Source: Nostoc sp. TH1S01
GTDB taxonomy: Bacteria; Cyanobacteriota; Cyanobacteriia; Cyanobacteriales; Nostocaceae
Length of the DNA: 64,000 bases
Direction: 5' to 3'
Assembly: GCA_018993265.1 (NCBI GenBank)
Contig: JAGKSW010000048.1
Coordinates: forward strand, 1 to 64,000
The notes beneath the pieces are model-generated. The model saw only the letters and a program-made list of their open reading frames with translations. It had not been told where the DNA came from and searched no databases. The position numbers were made by a program, and so were the translations under genes. Each line of letters opens with the position of its first letter. The stretch's first letter is position 1. Shown piece after piece: positions 27,677-37,188 of this stretch.

Positions 27677-28300
27677 CTACAGTAGATATAGTAATCCGAA
27701 CAAAATGATCCAGATTACGTCTACAAAGTGCCAATAAATTTCTGCTGCTTCAATACCGAAGTGTTTTTCACTACTATAGTGACCTGCAACGCGCGATCGC
27801 CACAATACTGCCAAAATTGCTAAAACGCCGATTGTAACGTGCAATCCGTGGAATCCAGTCAACACGTAAAAGGCACTAGCAAATAAATTGGTAGTTAAAC
27901 CAAATTCTAAGTGAGTATATTCATATACCTGCCCCACCAAGAAAATCGTACCCATTGCGGCGGTAATTGCTAACCAAATTCGCGCACCCCGCGCATCATT
28001 CTTTTTAATTGCAGTATCAGCATTGTGCATGACAAAACTGCTGGCAATCAGATTAACAGTATTGACTCCTGGCAGCAATAATTCTAACTCTGGGGTACCA
28101 GCCGGAGGCCACACAGGTAAGGTGGAACGAAAAGCTAAATAGGCTCCAAACAAGCCCATAAAAATCATCCCTTCAGCCACCAAGAAGACAAACAAACCAA
28201 ACAAGCGATGATCTGGATGTGCTTCGTGATGATCAGCTGTGGCTGCACTGTGATGATGATTTAGTTCGGTTTTAGCTGGGTCAATGGTTTGACTTTGCAT
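27677..28300 (-). CDS. coxC: Cytochrome c oxidase subunit III
   Basis: Third core subunit of aa3-type cytochrome c oxidase in thylakoid and plasma membranes. 207 residues from ATG 28300; the longer frame from 28369 is read through a heptad repeat (SYFTLHTSHFKRF). Typical features are the His-rich N-terminus, FVFLVAEGMIFMGLFGAYL, the helix with FYVLTGFHGLHVTIGV and EIYWHFVDVIWIILFGLLYL at the end. Last gene of coxB-coxA-coxC. Confidence 0.95.
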   Translation of the reverse strand: MQSQTIDPAKTELNHHHSAATADHHEAHPDHRLFGLFVFLVAEGMIFMGLFGAYLAFRSTLPVWPPAGTPELELLLPGVNTVNLIASSFVMHNADTAIKKNDARGARIWLAITAAMGTIFLVGQVYEYTHLEFGLTTNLFASAFYVLTGFHGLHVTIGVLAILAVLWRSRVAGHYSSEKHFGIEAAEIYWHFVDVIWIILFGLLYLL

Positions 28301-28308
28301 GAATCTTT

Positions 28309-28336
28309 TGAAGTGTGAAGTGTGAAGTGTGAAGTA
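28309..28336. repeat. Heptad tandem repeat upstream of coxC
   Basis: Four units TGAAGTG x3 and TGAAGTA, eight bases before the coxC start codon. Confidence 0.9.
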
Positions 28337-28412
28337 TGAATGGGAGTCCCTAATGCTAGGGACATTCATATTTTTACCTTCTAGCTGGAAAATGCCGAGT
28401 AAAAATACTAGT

Positions 28413-28447
28413 CCCTAGCCTCTAGCCTCTAATCCCTAGCCCCTAAT
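28413..28447. repeat. CTAGCC-type heptad repeat overlapping the coxA stop
   Basis: Five 7-bp units (CCCTAGC, CTCTAGC, CTCTAAT, CCCTAGC, CCCTAAT). The minus-strand TAG stop of coxA (28443-28445) lies within the last unit. Confidence 0.85.
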
Positions 28448-30203
28448 CTTGATTTCCTGAGACACGTTGTTCCAGGTCAGACTCGATAGTGGGATATGGC
28501 TCATCAGGATCAGCACGCAGTACCGAGTTGGGGCCAGCCGACAACAGAGGATTGGGGTCTGATAGCGGTACACCTTCGTTAGCTCTTTCTATGCCGTAGT
28601 CATAAGGCCCTGTAGCTAAGACTGGGTATCCGTCAAAATTTTCAATTGCTGGTGGGGAGGTTGTCATCCACTCTAGGGTGAGTGCGCGCCAAGGATTGTT
28701 ACCAGCCTTCTCACCGTACATCCAACTCCAAATCACATTAATAATGAATGGAATAGTGGAAACAGCCAGTAAGTAAGCACCATAGGTGCAGATTTCATTC
28801 AGCAGCGCGAATTTAGGATCATATTGGGCGACACGGCGGTTCATACCCATCATCCCTAACTTGTGCATGGGTAAGAAGGTCATATTCAGACCAACAATGG
28901 TCAGTGCAAAGTGAACCTTACCCCAAAATTCGTTGACCATGCGTCCCGTCATTTTCGGGAACCAGTGATAAATAGCTGCAAAAATCCCCAACACACTACC
29001 ACCAAACAAAACGTAGTGGAGGTGTGCCACGACGAAATAAGTATCGTGAACATGGATATCAAAGGGTACGGCAGCCAACATTACACCACTGATACCACCA
29101 ATGACGAAGGTGCCAACAAAACCAATGGCAAACAACATGGCAGAGTTGAGTTGAATTTTGCCACCCCACATGGTTGCTAACCAACTGAAAATTTTGATCC
29201 CCGTGGGTACAGCAATGATCATCGTAGTGATCATAAAGAACATCCGCAACCAACCAGGGATACCACTAGTAAACATGTGGTGCGCCCAAACTATCAGTCC
29301 CAAAAAGCTAATTGCCAGGGATGAGTAGGCGATCGCTTTATATCCGAAAATCGGTTTACGAGAGTGTACTGGAATAATCTCCGAAATTACCCCAAAGAAG
29401 GGCAAAATCATGATGTACACGGCAGGATGCGAGTAAAACCAGAACATGTGCTGGTAAACCACGGGATCACCGCCACCAGTCGGATTAAAAAATGTTGTGC
29501 CTGCCAATAAATCAAAAGCCAGCAAAATCAAACCTGCGGCTAAGACTGGAGTTGACATCAAAACCAGTGCCGAAGTAGCAAACATCGCCCAACAAAACAA
29601 GGGCATTTGATGTACTCCCATTCCTGGAGTCCGCATCTTTAATAAGGTGACGAGAAAATTGATCGCCCCTAAAATCGATGACGTACCCAGCAACAGCACA
29701 CTCATAATCCAAATCCCTTCACCTACTTGGCCTGTCACCAAGCTCAACGGCGGGTAGGAAGTCCAACCTGCATCGGGTGCATCGCCTACAGCTAAACTAG
29801 CCACCAGCAATAAACCCCCAACAGGAATCATCCAAAAAGCTACAGCATTCAATCTGGGGAATGCCATATCCTTAGCCCCAATCATCAGGGGAATCAAATA
29901 GTTGGCAAACCCAGCACCTGCTGGCACAATCCACAAGAAAATCATAATTGTGGCGTGCAGTGTAAACAGGCTGTTATATACTTCTGGACTGACAAAATCG
30001 ACTTCGGGAGTGCGTAGTTCTGTTCGCACCAAGTCAGCTAAAACACCGCCAATGCAATAAAAAATGAAGGAAGTGACGAGGTATTGAATCCCAATCACCT
30101 TATGGTCTGTGTTGAAGCTAAAGTAGTCTCGCCATTTTCTTACCCCTGGCTCGTCAATCCGAACCGGGATATTGGCAGTTTCTTGTATTTGGGCTTGTGT
30201 CAT
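28443..30203 (-). CDS. coxA: Cytochrome c oxidase subunit I
   Basis: Catalytic subunit with haem a and the haem a3-CuB centre, 586 residues and twelve helices. Visible are LHATIMIFLWIVPAG (a haem His), FWFYSHPAVYIMILPFFG (CuB His and the cross-linked Tyr context), the HH of IVWAHHMFTSG and HDTYFVVAHLHYVLFGG (haem a3 and a ligands). The C-terminal acidic tail (DPDEPYPTIESDLEQRV) is cytoplasmic. It is preceded by a repeat-filled 78-base spacer after coxB and its stop codon lies in a heptad repeat. Confidence 0.98.
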   Translation of the reverse strand: MTQAQIQETANIPVRIDEPGVRKWRDYFSFNTDHKVIGIQYLVTSFIFYCIGGVLADLVRTELRTPEVDFVSPEVYNSLFTLHATIMIFLWIVPAGAGFANYLIPLMIGAKDMAFPRLNAVAFWMIPVGGLLLVASLAVGDAPDAGWTSYPPLSLVTGQVGEGIWIMSVLLLGTSSILGAINFLVTLLKMRTPGMGVHQMPLFCWAMFATSALVLMSTPVLAAGLILLAFDLLAGTTFFNPTGGGDPVVYQHMFWFYSHPAVYIMILPFFGVISEIIPVHSRKPIFGYKAIAYSSLAISFLGLIVWAHHMFTSGIPGWLRMFFMITTMIIAVPTGIKIFSWLATMWGGKIQLNSAMLFAIGFVGTFVIGGISGVMLAAVPFDIHVHDTYFVVAHLHYVLFGGSVLGIFAAIYHWFPKMTGRMVNEFWGKVHFALTIVGLNMTFLPMHKLGMMGMNRRVAQYDPKFALLNEICTYGAYLLAVSTIPFIINVIWSWMYGEKAGNNPWRALTLEWMTTSPPAIENFDGYPVLATGPYDYGIERANEGVPLSDPNPLLSAGPNSVLRADPDEPYPTIESDLEQRVSGNQD

Positions 30204-30281
30204 AGGAGTTAGTTATTCAGTTATCAGTGATCAGTGAACAGTTATCAACCTGTTTACTGATCGCTGTTCACTGTTGACTGA

Positions 30282-31364
30282 CTAATGGTGGATTTGATGT
30301 AAAATTTCTGGCTGAATTCCCATTTCCTTGATATAAGGAGCGAGAAATTCATCGGGAGTCAGGTTTGCCGGGTTAACAGCAATGGCTTGATTCAAGGTTT
30401 CATGACTTGCAACCAGCTGTTCTTGCATCCATTTATCAAAATTTTCTTGACTTTCCACGACTACTTGGCTTCTCATCGCGCCGTGGTAGGGGCCGCAAAG
30501 TTCAGCACAAATCAGGGCATAATCGCCGACTTTTTTGGGTGTGAAGCGAATCTCGCTTTGTCTACCAGGGATCGCATCTTGTTTCAAGCGGAACTCTGGC
30601 ACCCAAAATGCATGGATGACATCGTTAGCTGTCATATTAACTTGCACTTCCCGACCGATGGGAACGTGTAACTCCCCTGTGGTGACTCCGGTTTCCGGGT
30701 AAGTAAAAATCCAGGCATATTGCAAACCAGTAACATTGACGATTAAACTGGGTGGCTTACCTGCTTTGTCAGGACTTGCGCCAAGGGTGGGAGCCACACT
30801 CCCTACACCAGGAGCATTTTGCTTTTGCGTAATCTGATCAGCATTGCGGACGGCGGCGGTGGCTGGGTCTTGCATCGCCTCATCAGATTTTTCTTGATTG
30901 AGGTTGGGTGCAGTGCTAGGAGGAGTATCAGTCAAGGTGGCTGCGATCGCGGCTCCTGGCATATTCATCGAACTTTGATTCATGGGCGCTTCGTGAACAG
31001 CGTGGGGATCGAAGCCACCGATGTCGTTATAAACTTCAAAGCTATAGACAGAAATACCGATAACGATAATGGCGGGGATCGCCGTCCAGAGGATTTCTAG
31101 AGGTACATTACCTTCAACTGGCGGCCCGTCTTCATGATCACCAGCCCGTCTACGGTATTTAAATACAGAGTAGATTAAAACACCTTCAACAATCAAAAAT
31201 ATACCTACAGAAACGGTCATCATCGAGTTAAATAAACCATCAACTAAGACGGCTTCATCTGAGGCTGCTGAGGGCAACAGACCGTGATTTTGACCGTACC
31301 AAAGACTGACTAACGTTAGTACGATGCCAATCAGTAATGTCCAGATTGAACTTGGAATTTTCAC
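30282..31364 (-). CDS. coxB: Cytochrome c oxidase subunit II with a long internal insertion
   Basis: Carries the CuA electron-entry site, receiving electrons from cytochrome c6 or plastocyanin. 360 residues: two N-terminal helices, then the cupredoxin domain with VIHAFWVPEFRLKQDAIPG and CAELCGPYHGAMRSQ (CuA Cys, Cys, His, Met). Between helix 2 and the domain is an insertion of about 75 residues, rich in Ala, Pro, Asn and Gln (MNMPGAAIAATLTDTPPSTA onwards). First gene of the operon; divergent from ctaA, which makes the haem it needs. Confidence 0.97.
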   Translation of the reverse strand: MKIPSSIWTLLIGIVLTLVSLWYGQNHGLLPSAASDEAVLVDGLFNSMMTVSVGIFLIVEGVLIYSVFKYRRRAGDHEDGPPVEGNVPLEILWTAIPAIIVIGISVYSFEVYNDIGGFDPHAVHEAPMNQSSMNMPGAAIAATLTDTPPSTAPNLNQEKSDEAMQDPATAAVRNADQITQKQNAPGVGSVAPTLGASPDKAGKPPSLIVNVTGLQYAWIFTYPETGVTTGELHVPIGREVQVNMTANDVIHAFWVPEFRLKQDAIPGRQSEIRFTPKKVGDYALICAELCGPYHGAMRSQVVVESQENFDKWMQEQLVASHETLNQAIAVNPANLTPDEFLAPYIKEMGIQPEILHQIHH

Positions 31365-31770
31365 GGCTTACTTAGAATTAATTGACTACGTTTTTTCAAC
31401 GCTGCTCACTTACTAAGGTAGTCTAGGCTATTCAACAAAAAGCCAGATGGTCTGAAATTTTTATTAATTTTTCCAGCCACTTTACTATTTCTGAGTACAA
31501 GAGACTTATTAGATACTGCCAAGGATAGATGCTAGTGACAGGAAAAATTTAAGAAAAAATTTAGGTTAGTAAAATTGTTTGTAATTGTTTATTACTCACA
31601 TCTTGAAAAATACCTAAAGCTTCAGACTAAAAACATCAGAAGTGATTAAAAGTAATAAGTGAAACCCCATCTCTAAACCAAGCTGTATACGCTAGGGTGG
31701 AAATGGGTTGGTGCGAAAAAATTCAAAATTTTAAGAGAGCTACTACCAAGATCGGCAGAAGGAATCGTTC
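31365..31770. other. Divergent promoter region coxB/ctaA
   Basis: 406 bases without a gene. It must hold the promoters for the oxidase operon and for haem A synthesis, allowing joint control. No recognisable NtcA or CRP-type operator is seen. Confidence 0.5.
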
Positions 31771-32745
31771 ATGAACGAATTTGTCCTAAAACAACAAAAT
31801 GATGCGGCAGTCGAGCAACAAAAGCCGAAGGAAATGATTCGTCGCTTGGTGTGGAGAATGGCTATAGCCACGTTGATTTTAATGGCTATCGGCTCTGCCA
31901 CCCGCGTAATGAATGCTGGACTTGCTTGCCCAGACTGGCCGTTATGCTACGGGGAACTAGTACCAGCCAAACAAATGAATCTCCAAGTGTTTTTGGAGTG
32001 GTTTCACCGTTTGGATGCAAGCTTGATTGGCGTGAGCGCGATCGCACTTGCTGGGTTATCTTGGTGGCACCGTCGCTCTTTGCCTGTTTGGTTGCCTTGG
32101 GCTGCTAGCTTTGCCCTGTTTTTAATTGTGTTTCAAGGCATCTTGGGCGGACTCACCGTCACCGAACTGCTGCGGTTTGATATCGTTACCGCCCACTTGG
32201 GAACGGCACTGTTGTTTTTCACCACCCTACTAGTCGTCGGTACAGCTCTAGCTCCCTATCAGGGAACTGGCAATGTCGGTAAGTTGCCCTGGATTGGTTT
32301 AGCGGCGGCTATTTTGGTGTATGTACAAAGTTTACTTGGCGCTATAGTCGGCTCTCGTTGGGCGCTACACCAATGCTTTGGTACGGCTGAGCTTTGCTCT
32401 GTGATGTACAGCCATATTTTTGGTTTAGTCCCGCCCACCGTAGCAACCTTAGCAGTAGTGTTAATTTCCTGGCGCACACCAGCCCTGCATCCAGCTTTGC
32501 GGCGATTGGCAAATATGGCTGGTGGTTTGTTGGTTTTACAAATTGTGTTGGGAGTTGCTACTTTTCGTTTGCATCTGCAAGTCGAGCCGCTAACTGTCTC
32601 GCACCAAGCTGTAGGTGCGGCTTTGCTTGGTACTTTAGTGGGTTTTACGGTTCTAGCATTGCGTGACTGGGCTGCTATTCGTGAAATCAACAGTTTGTCT
32701 GTAGGTTTCGCTACAAATACCCCAGCTAATGGCTCAAATCCCTAA
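31771..32745 (+). CDS. ctaA: Haem A synthase (COX15/CtaA)
   Basis: Oxidises haem O to haem A for subunit I. 324 residues with eight helices in two related halves. Landmarks are the SATRVMNAGLACPDWPLCYG segment with its cysteine pair, the haem His in EWFHRLDAS, VTAHLGTALLFF, a second cysteine pair in HQCFGTAELCSVMYSH, and VSHQAVGAALL. Followed by ctaB after a repeat-bearing 395-base gap. Confidence 0.95.
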   Translation: MNEFVLKQQNDAAVEQQKPKEMIRRLVWRMAIATLILMAIGSATRVMNAGLACPDWPLCYGELVPAKQMNLQVFLEWFHRLDASLIGVSAIALAGLSWWHRRSLPVWLPWAASFALFLIVFQGILGGLTVTELLRFDIVTAHLGTALLFFTTLLVVGTALAPYQGTGNVGKLPWIGLAAAILVYVQSLLGAIVGSRWALHQCFGTAELCSVMYSHIFGLVPPTVATLAVVLISWRTPALHPALRRLANMAGGLLVLQIVLGVATFRLHLQVEPLTVSHQAVGAALLGTLVGFTVLALRDWAAIREINSLSVGFATNTPANGSNP

Positions 32746-33140
32746 ATAACCCTCTTTTGTGGGTAAACTGATGCGATCGCTACGATTACTAATGATTAAT
32801 GGTGATAGGACATTAGCCATTAGTCATTAGTAATTAACCGCATCTCCAGTAACTAGAACTGCTGAAAGTCTCCTGATCCTCACCTCTGCCCCACTTTCTC
32901 CAACACTAGCTACTTATTGATGACTTACGCATAGGGTATGAAACTGTCAGAGTGTAGTTACAACCCTGACACCCTACACCCAGTCTTCACAGACTATCTT
33001 TAGTGTGTAGTCATACTACTGACGCTTCAAACAGAGAAACGGCAAGGTTAAAAATTATCAGTCTGGGCGGAAAACTCTCCACAGCCAGACAGAGCGAAGA
33101 CTAAACACAAATTGTTGACAATTAAGGAAATAGAACCAAG
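32746..33140. other. ctaA-ctaB spacer with a dispersed repeat
   Basis: No gene. A MITE-like element runs about 32920-33016 (TGACTTACGCATAGGG at the left, GTGTAGTCATAC at the right), with the interior GTGTAG...CCCTACACCC shared with elements at 9902 and 19397. Fragments such as CATTAGCCATTAGTCATTAG near 32812 are further degenerate heptads. Confidence 0.5.
32920..33016. repeat. MITE-like dispersed element, third copy
   Basis: Degenerate inverted ends TGACTTACGCATA and TAGTGTGTAGTCA, with an interior like the copies at 9902 and 19397. It interrupts the spacing between ctaA and ctaB. Confidence 0.4.
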
Positions 33141-34094
33141 ATGATTGAGACTAATGTCTCTCGCCACCACGAAACATTCCTCCAGGTAATTCAAAGCTAT
33201 TACCAGCTAACTAAACCTCGAATTATTCCCTTGCTTTTGATTACCACGGCTGGGAGTATGTGGGTTGCAGCTAAGGGACAAGTAGACCCATTACTGTTGT
33301 TAGTCACTCTGACTGGTGGTACTTTGGCTGCGGCCAGCGCCCAGACAATTAACTGTATCTATGACAGAGATATTGATTACGAAATGGAACGGACGCGCCA
33401 TCGTCCGATGCCTTCTGGCAGAGTCCAGCCAAGAGATGCTCTAATTTTTGCAGCCGTTCTGGCTGTACTTTCGTTTACGCTACTGACTGTGTTTGCTAAT
33501 TTATTGGCAGCATGTCTAGCATTCTCTGGGATTGTTTTTTATGTACTGATTTACACCCATTGGCTCAAGCGTCACAGCACTCAAAATATTGTGATTGGTG
33601 GGGCGGCTGGCGCAATTCCGGCTTTGGTTGGTTGGGCGGCTGTGACAGATACTTTAAGCTGGGCAGCATGGTTAATTTTTGCCATTGTCTTTTTGTGGAC
33701 ACCTCCCCATTTCTGGGCGCTGGCTTTGATGATTCGTGATGATTACGCCAAGGTAGGCATACCAATGCTACCCGTGATTGCAGGTGCAACAGCCACAGTT
33801 AAGCAAATTTGGTATTACACCCTAACTACAGTTATCGCCACCTTGTTGTTGTTTTATCCCTTGCACGCCAGTGGCATTATTTATGCTGCGATCGCAGCTG
33901 GTTTGGGTGGATTATTTATCCGCAAATCTTGGTGTTTATTGCAACAGCCAGAAGACCGCACTGTAGCCAGAGATGTGTTTCTCTACTCCATCTCCTACAT
34001 GATGCTGTTATGTTTAGCGATGGTGATTGATAGTTTACCAATTACTCATCATTTGGTGAGTACTGTTATTGCCCAGCTACACTTGTTTAATTAA
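33141..34094 (+). CDS. ctaB: Protoheme IX farnesyltransferase
   Basis: Adds a farnesyl chain to haem B to form haem O, the substrate of CtaA. 317 residues, UbiA family. The prenyl-diphosphate site is [20 protein letters not shown] (near residues 73-92), followed by [19 protein letters not shown] with the second acidic motif, and [13 protein letters not shown]. An ATG start follows AAGGAAATAGAACCAAG. Confidence 0.97.
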   Translation: MIETNVSRHHETFLQVIQSYYQLTKPRIIPLLLITTAGSMWVAAKGQVDPLLLLVTLTGGTLAAASAQTINCIYDRDIDYEMERTRHRPMPSGRVQPRDALIFAAVLAVLSFTLLTVFANLLAACLAFSGIVFYVLIYTHWLKRHSTQNIVIGGAAGAIPALVGWAAVTDTLSWAAWLIFAIVFLWTPPHFWALALMIRDDYAKVGIPMLPVIAGATATVKQIWYYTLTTVIATLLLFYPLHASGIIYAAIAAGLGGLFIRKSWCLLQQPEDRTVARDVFLYSISYMMLLCLAMVIDSLPITHHLVSTVIAQLHLFN

Positions 34095-34287
34095 GGCAGA
34101 CCACAATGAATGCGATCGCACTAGAAGAATGAGGGGTGCGATCGTATTTTTCGATATTAAAAAACCACTCAGCATAACATTTCATTAATTCGTAGCAAAC
34201 ACTCTGCGTTACTTTGCGCTAACCTCAGCGTCACTCTGCGTTTAAAAGAGTTACTCAGTTTCTTTTGCCATGACTCCTTTTCTCTAC

Positions 34288-35163
34288 TCAATTTCCTAAA
34301 TTCCTAGATATCAACCACAAAATTAACCCAGTTCCCACAACGCAAAAAACCCCAGCTAACCCAGCCAGGGGTTTTTTGTATTTACCAGTCCACCATTCGG
34401 GTACTTTACCTGTGTAAGGGATGAGTTGGGCTGTATCTATAGTAGCGATCGCCCACACCAATCCCGCATGTAATCCCCAAGCTATGCCCAAACTGCCTTT
34501 ATCTGCTATTCTCGCCATCACCAACATCATTCCCATCAGCCACAATCCAGGTATTTGTGGTAGAGTTTCCTGCTGTTCCCAAACTAAATGCAGCACAGCA
34601 AAAATGCAGCTCGAAATCGCTGCTGCTATCCATATTGGATAATCTCTTTCTAATTCTGTTAACAAAAAACCACGAAAAACTAATTCTTCAACGCCACCTA
34701 CCAATAACGCTACTAATAAAATTGGTAGCACGATAGATGGTAATCCCTGAATATTAGACTTGGCAAATTCACACCAACCCAGCCCAAATTCTACAGCAAA
34801 CATCATAGCGAGGCTGAATAATCCCAACCCAAAACCTATCCCTATACCACCTACTAGGGAAGAATTTACTCCTAAGCCATAATCATCAAAAGACCTATGG
34901 CACAACAAAATTACTCCCCAAAGCACCAGGGGAGCTAATAAGTAAAGTGTCACAATGAATGGTAACTTTTGCTCTGGCTGTAAAGGCTTTGGTGGTTGCC
35001 AATGCATAACAATAGCAGATATTACTGCGAAGGGAAACCAACAAACTACCCAACTGATAAAAAATGCCATCAAAACAACTGCTACTGGTGCATTTTCTAG
35101 CAATGACAGTAGGGTGTTGCCTGATGGCTGAAAAAAATTTGCTAAAACAAATAAAAAAAACAC
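34288..35163 (-). CDS. CPBP-family intramembrane metalloprotease
   Basis: Membrane protease of the CAAX-prenyl-protease/bacteriocin-immunity (CPBP/Abi) family; the substrate is unknown. 291 residues with about eight helices. Family motifs are GGVEELVFRGFLL (E159-E160, R164), FAVLHLVWE (H192) and WGLHAGLVW. The frame opens at GTG 35163, and the next upstream in-phase codons give no better start. A T8 run in the coding strand sits exactly at the N-terminus, where a second frame (TTG 35188) reads a more usual hydrophilic leader, so a start shift or a sequencing slip is possible. An intrinsic-terminator-like hairpin lies inside its 3' end. Confidence 0.85.
   Translation of the reverse strand: MFFLFVLANFFQPSGNTLLSLLENAPVAVVLMAFFISWVVCWFPFAVISAIVMHWQPPKPLQPEQKLPFIVTLYLLAPLVLWGVILLCHRSFDDYGLGVNSSLVGGIGIGFGLGLFSLAMMFAVEFGLGWCEFAKSNIQGLPSIVLPILLVALLVGGVEELVFRGFLLTELERDYPIWIAAAISSCIFAVLHLVWEQQETLPQIPGLWLMGMMLVMARIADKGSLGIAWGLHAGLVWAIATIDTAQLIPYTGKVPEWWTGKYKKPLAGLAGVFCVVGTGLILWLISRNLGN
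34344..34377. terminator. Bidirectional terminator-like hairpin inside the CPBP gene
   Basis: AAAAAACCCC (34344-34353) and GGGGTTTTTT (34368-34377) are perfect complements, with an inner GCT/AGC pairing and a T-run at the 3' end on both strands. On the plus strand it is the first good terminator after ctaB, which ends 250 bases earlier; on the minus strand it precedes the CPBP stop by about 19 codons. Confidence 0.6.
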
Positions 35164-35332
35164 GATAGACTTCTGAGTTTGTCTTCAAGACTCTAGTAAA
35201 ATTTGTAGCTTGAGCAATATGTCTAATCGTATCGTTTTATTAGTACAGAATTCTTAAACAGAGTTATTTTCTCTGGTAGTAGGGATAAGTTTTCTCAGAT
35301 TTCCCTAGAACTTCTCCCTACCATCGACCAAT

Positions 35333-35776
35333 TTACTCTTCTTCGTCTAAGTCTTCATCTACCTCATCCATGTCTTCTGGGGAGATCCCTTTTTTATCGC
35401 TTTCACCCAGTTGAATCAGGTGAATATGCTTGTATCCTAGCCTAATTTCAAACTCATCTCCAGGCTTTAAACCCATTGCTTTGGTGTAAGTTGCACCAAT
35501 GACAATTTGACCATTTTGATGAACGCTAACTCGATATGTCGGTTCGCGGCCACGACCATCTTTAGGTGCTTCTGGACTTAAGGGAATTCCTCTAGCCGAT
35601 AGCAAAGCGTCATAAAAATCAGTCAGATTGACGCGCACCTGGTTATTCTTTGTAACAGTGTAATAGCCACACTGCTTTGCTCTTTCTCTTCTAGGTAAAT
35701 TAGAAAGTTCTTTTACCTTAGCAAGCAGTGCTTTTCCAGTTAATGGTGCAGTTGCAGTTTCTGTCATTACGCTCAA
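35333..35776 (-). CDS. calA: cyAbrB-type transcriptional regulator (CalA-like)
   Basis: A 147-residue DNA-binding global regulator of the cyanobacterial AbrB type. The conserved N-terminal half reads LSNLPRRERAKQCGYYTVTK; the AbrB-like swapped-hairpin domain is at the C-terminal side (YRVSVHQNGQIVIGATYTKAMGLKPGDEFEIR in part), ending in an acidic tail (EDMDEVDEDLDEEE). In Anabaena, CalA represses hetP/hepA-type and sodB genes (family knowledge). The calA symbol is favoured by the neighbouring ctaAB-cox genes, which I recall near alr0946; cyAbrB2 is the alternative. Confidence 0.85.
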   Translation of the reverse strand: MSVMTETATAPLTGKALLAKVKELSNLPRRERAKQCGYYTVTKNNQVRVNLTDFYDALLSARGIPLSPEAPKDGRGREPTYRVSVHQNGQIVIGATYTKAMGLKPGDEFEIRLGYKHIHLIQLGESDKKGISPEDMDEVDEDLDEEE

Positions 35777-37188
35777 ATTATCCTTACTCTCTCCAAACTG
35801 ATAAACTATGTAGTCTGACGGCAGTATTTAACTTTTGAGTATCCGGAAAAGGATGCTCAAAATTTTAAGGGAAGGGTTAAATTGCTACTGATAGAGGAGC
35901 AACAAGCGCCTATATTATGTTTGCCTGCAACAGATTAAAGTCAGCGTTGTCACAGACATTTATTTTGGTGATTTTAGGACACTTTTAACCATGATTCGCC
36001 ATTGAAAACGAAATAATTTTCTCTCTTGGCGCTACTGTAGTGGTGTAATTTTAAGCCACCTTTACAAATGAGGTTGTTTCTACTCTAAATAAGTAGTAGA
36101 CCCAAGAAATTGCAGGTTTTCCACTTTTAGTGCTTGCCTTTATTGCTCTTGAGTTGTAGGCTTTAACCATTCTTCCTCTTAAGCTTAAGACAGCATAGTA
36201 TTTGCGTATGCTCTGAGGACATACACCTTGTGTCCCAGATGTAGAGACAGAAAATTTTATGTCTCTACGTTACGAAAAAACAAAGTAGTGTAATCGCGCT
36301 TATACGACGAGTGAGACTAGTTTTGTTACTTCGTAATTTTATATTAAATACTAGCATGGACTAATAATAGCAAAATAATTGTTTATGTTTGAATTTAATT
36401 TCCAGAGAAACTTTTATTTCAATCATTTAGCTTAACGAGGTAACAAGCAGTCAGGATTTTCATGCGGGTTTATTAGCTACTGTGCGTATTGCTGCATCAC
36501 TTTTATAAAAATTCATCTAAATTTAGATCGTCAGTTTTGATTCAGTGCCATACTTTGATATTGCAGAATGAGTACAGACAAAAATACAGAGAGCTTTAAC
36601 CTCAGAGTTTATTCTCACAAGACAAACAACCTCTCAAGTATTTTGAGTGTCTGTCTTTGGGAAGAATAAATATCTTGCACATCTGTCAAGTGCTTGATTA
36701 CCGCGATCAGATGTTTATTATCAGCTTTAACACTTCCATATCAGCAAAAATTCACCTTTGGCAATTATTTTCTTAATTTCTCCAATAAGTAGATTTTAGC
36801 TTTGAGCCTTGTTGATATAAAGATGTATTAAGCAAATGAAGTGTATTAAATGTAAATATTATATTTATGCAGATAATTAACTGGAGTACCTCTATCTGCA
36901 AAATTCTTTTGTTTTTAACTCCTAAACAGGTAAGGTGAACAATAAGCTACGATCGCCTGTTGAGGAGTAGGGCTTAGAGCTTAACATAAATCTCGCACGT
37001 GGTGCTAATACAACTCAAATTTTAATGGTTATCCTGGAACTAGAATCAGTAGCTCTTTGCTCATCAGCCTTTTAACACTCGGCATTGAATTAAGAGCAAC
37101 AAGAGTATAGCTCAATTTTCGCACTGACTAGCCTTTAATTATAATTTCTAAGGCTGGTAAAGCAATTTTAAGACTTTGGTTGGTGGTA
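35777..37188. other. 1.4-kb region without a recognised gene
   Basis: The longest gene-free stretch in the window, lying upstream of both calA (-) and sdhB (+). It contains the inverted repeat at 36241-36268 and a possible 33-codon plus-strand frame at 36568-36669 that I do not trust. No tRNA or familiar structured RNA is recognised. Long leaders, regulatory sites for both genes, or a small RNA are the likely contents. Confidence 0.45.
36241..36268. repeat. Inverted repeat GTAGAGACA / TGTCTCTAC
   Basis: Nine-base arms with a 10-base AT spacer (GAAAATTTTA). Related to the perfect palindrome at 10160. Confidence 0.75.

Noticed and set aside
36568-36669. 33-codon ORF in the gap before sdhB
   Set aside because: Too short to judge, no recognisable pattern and no upstream ribosome binding site.
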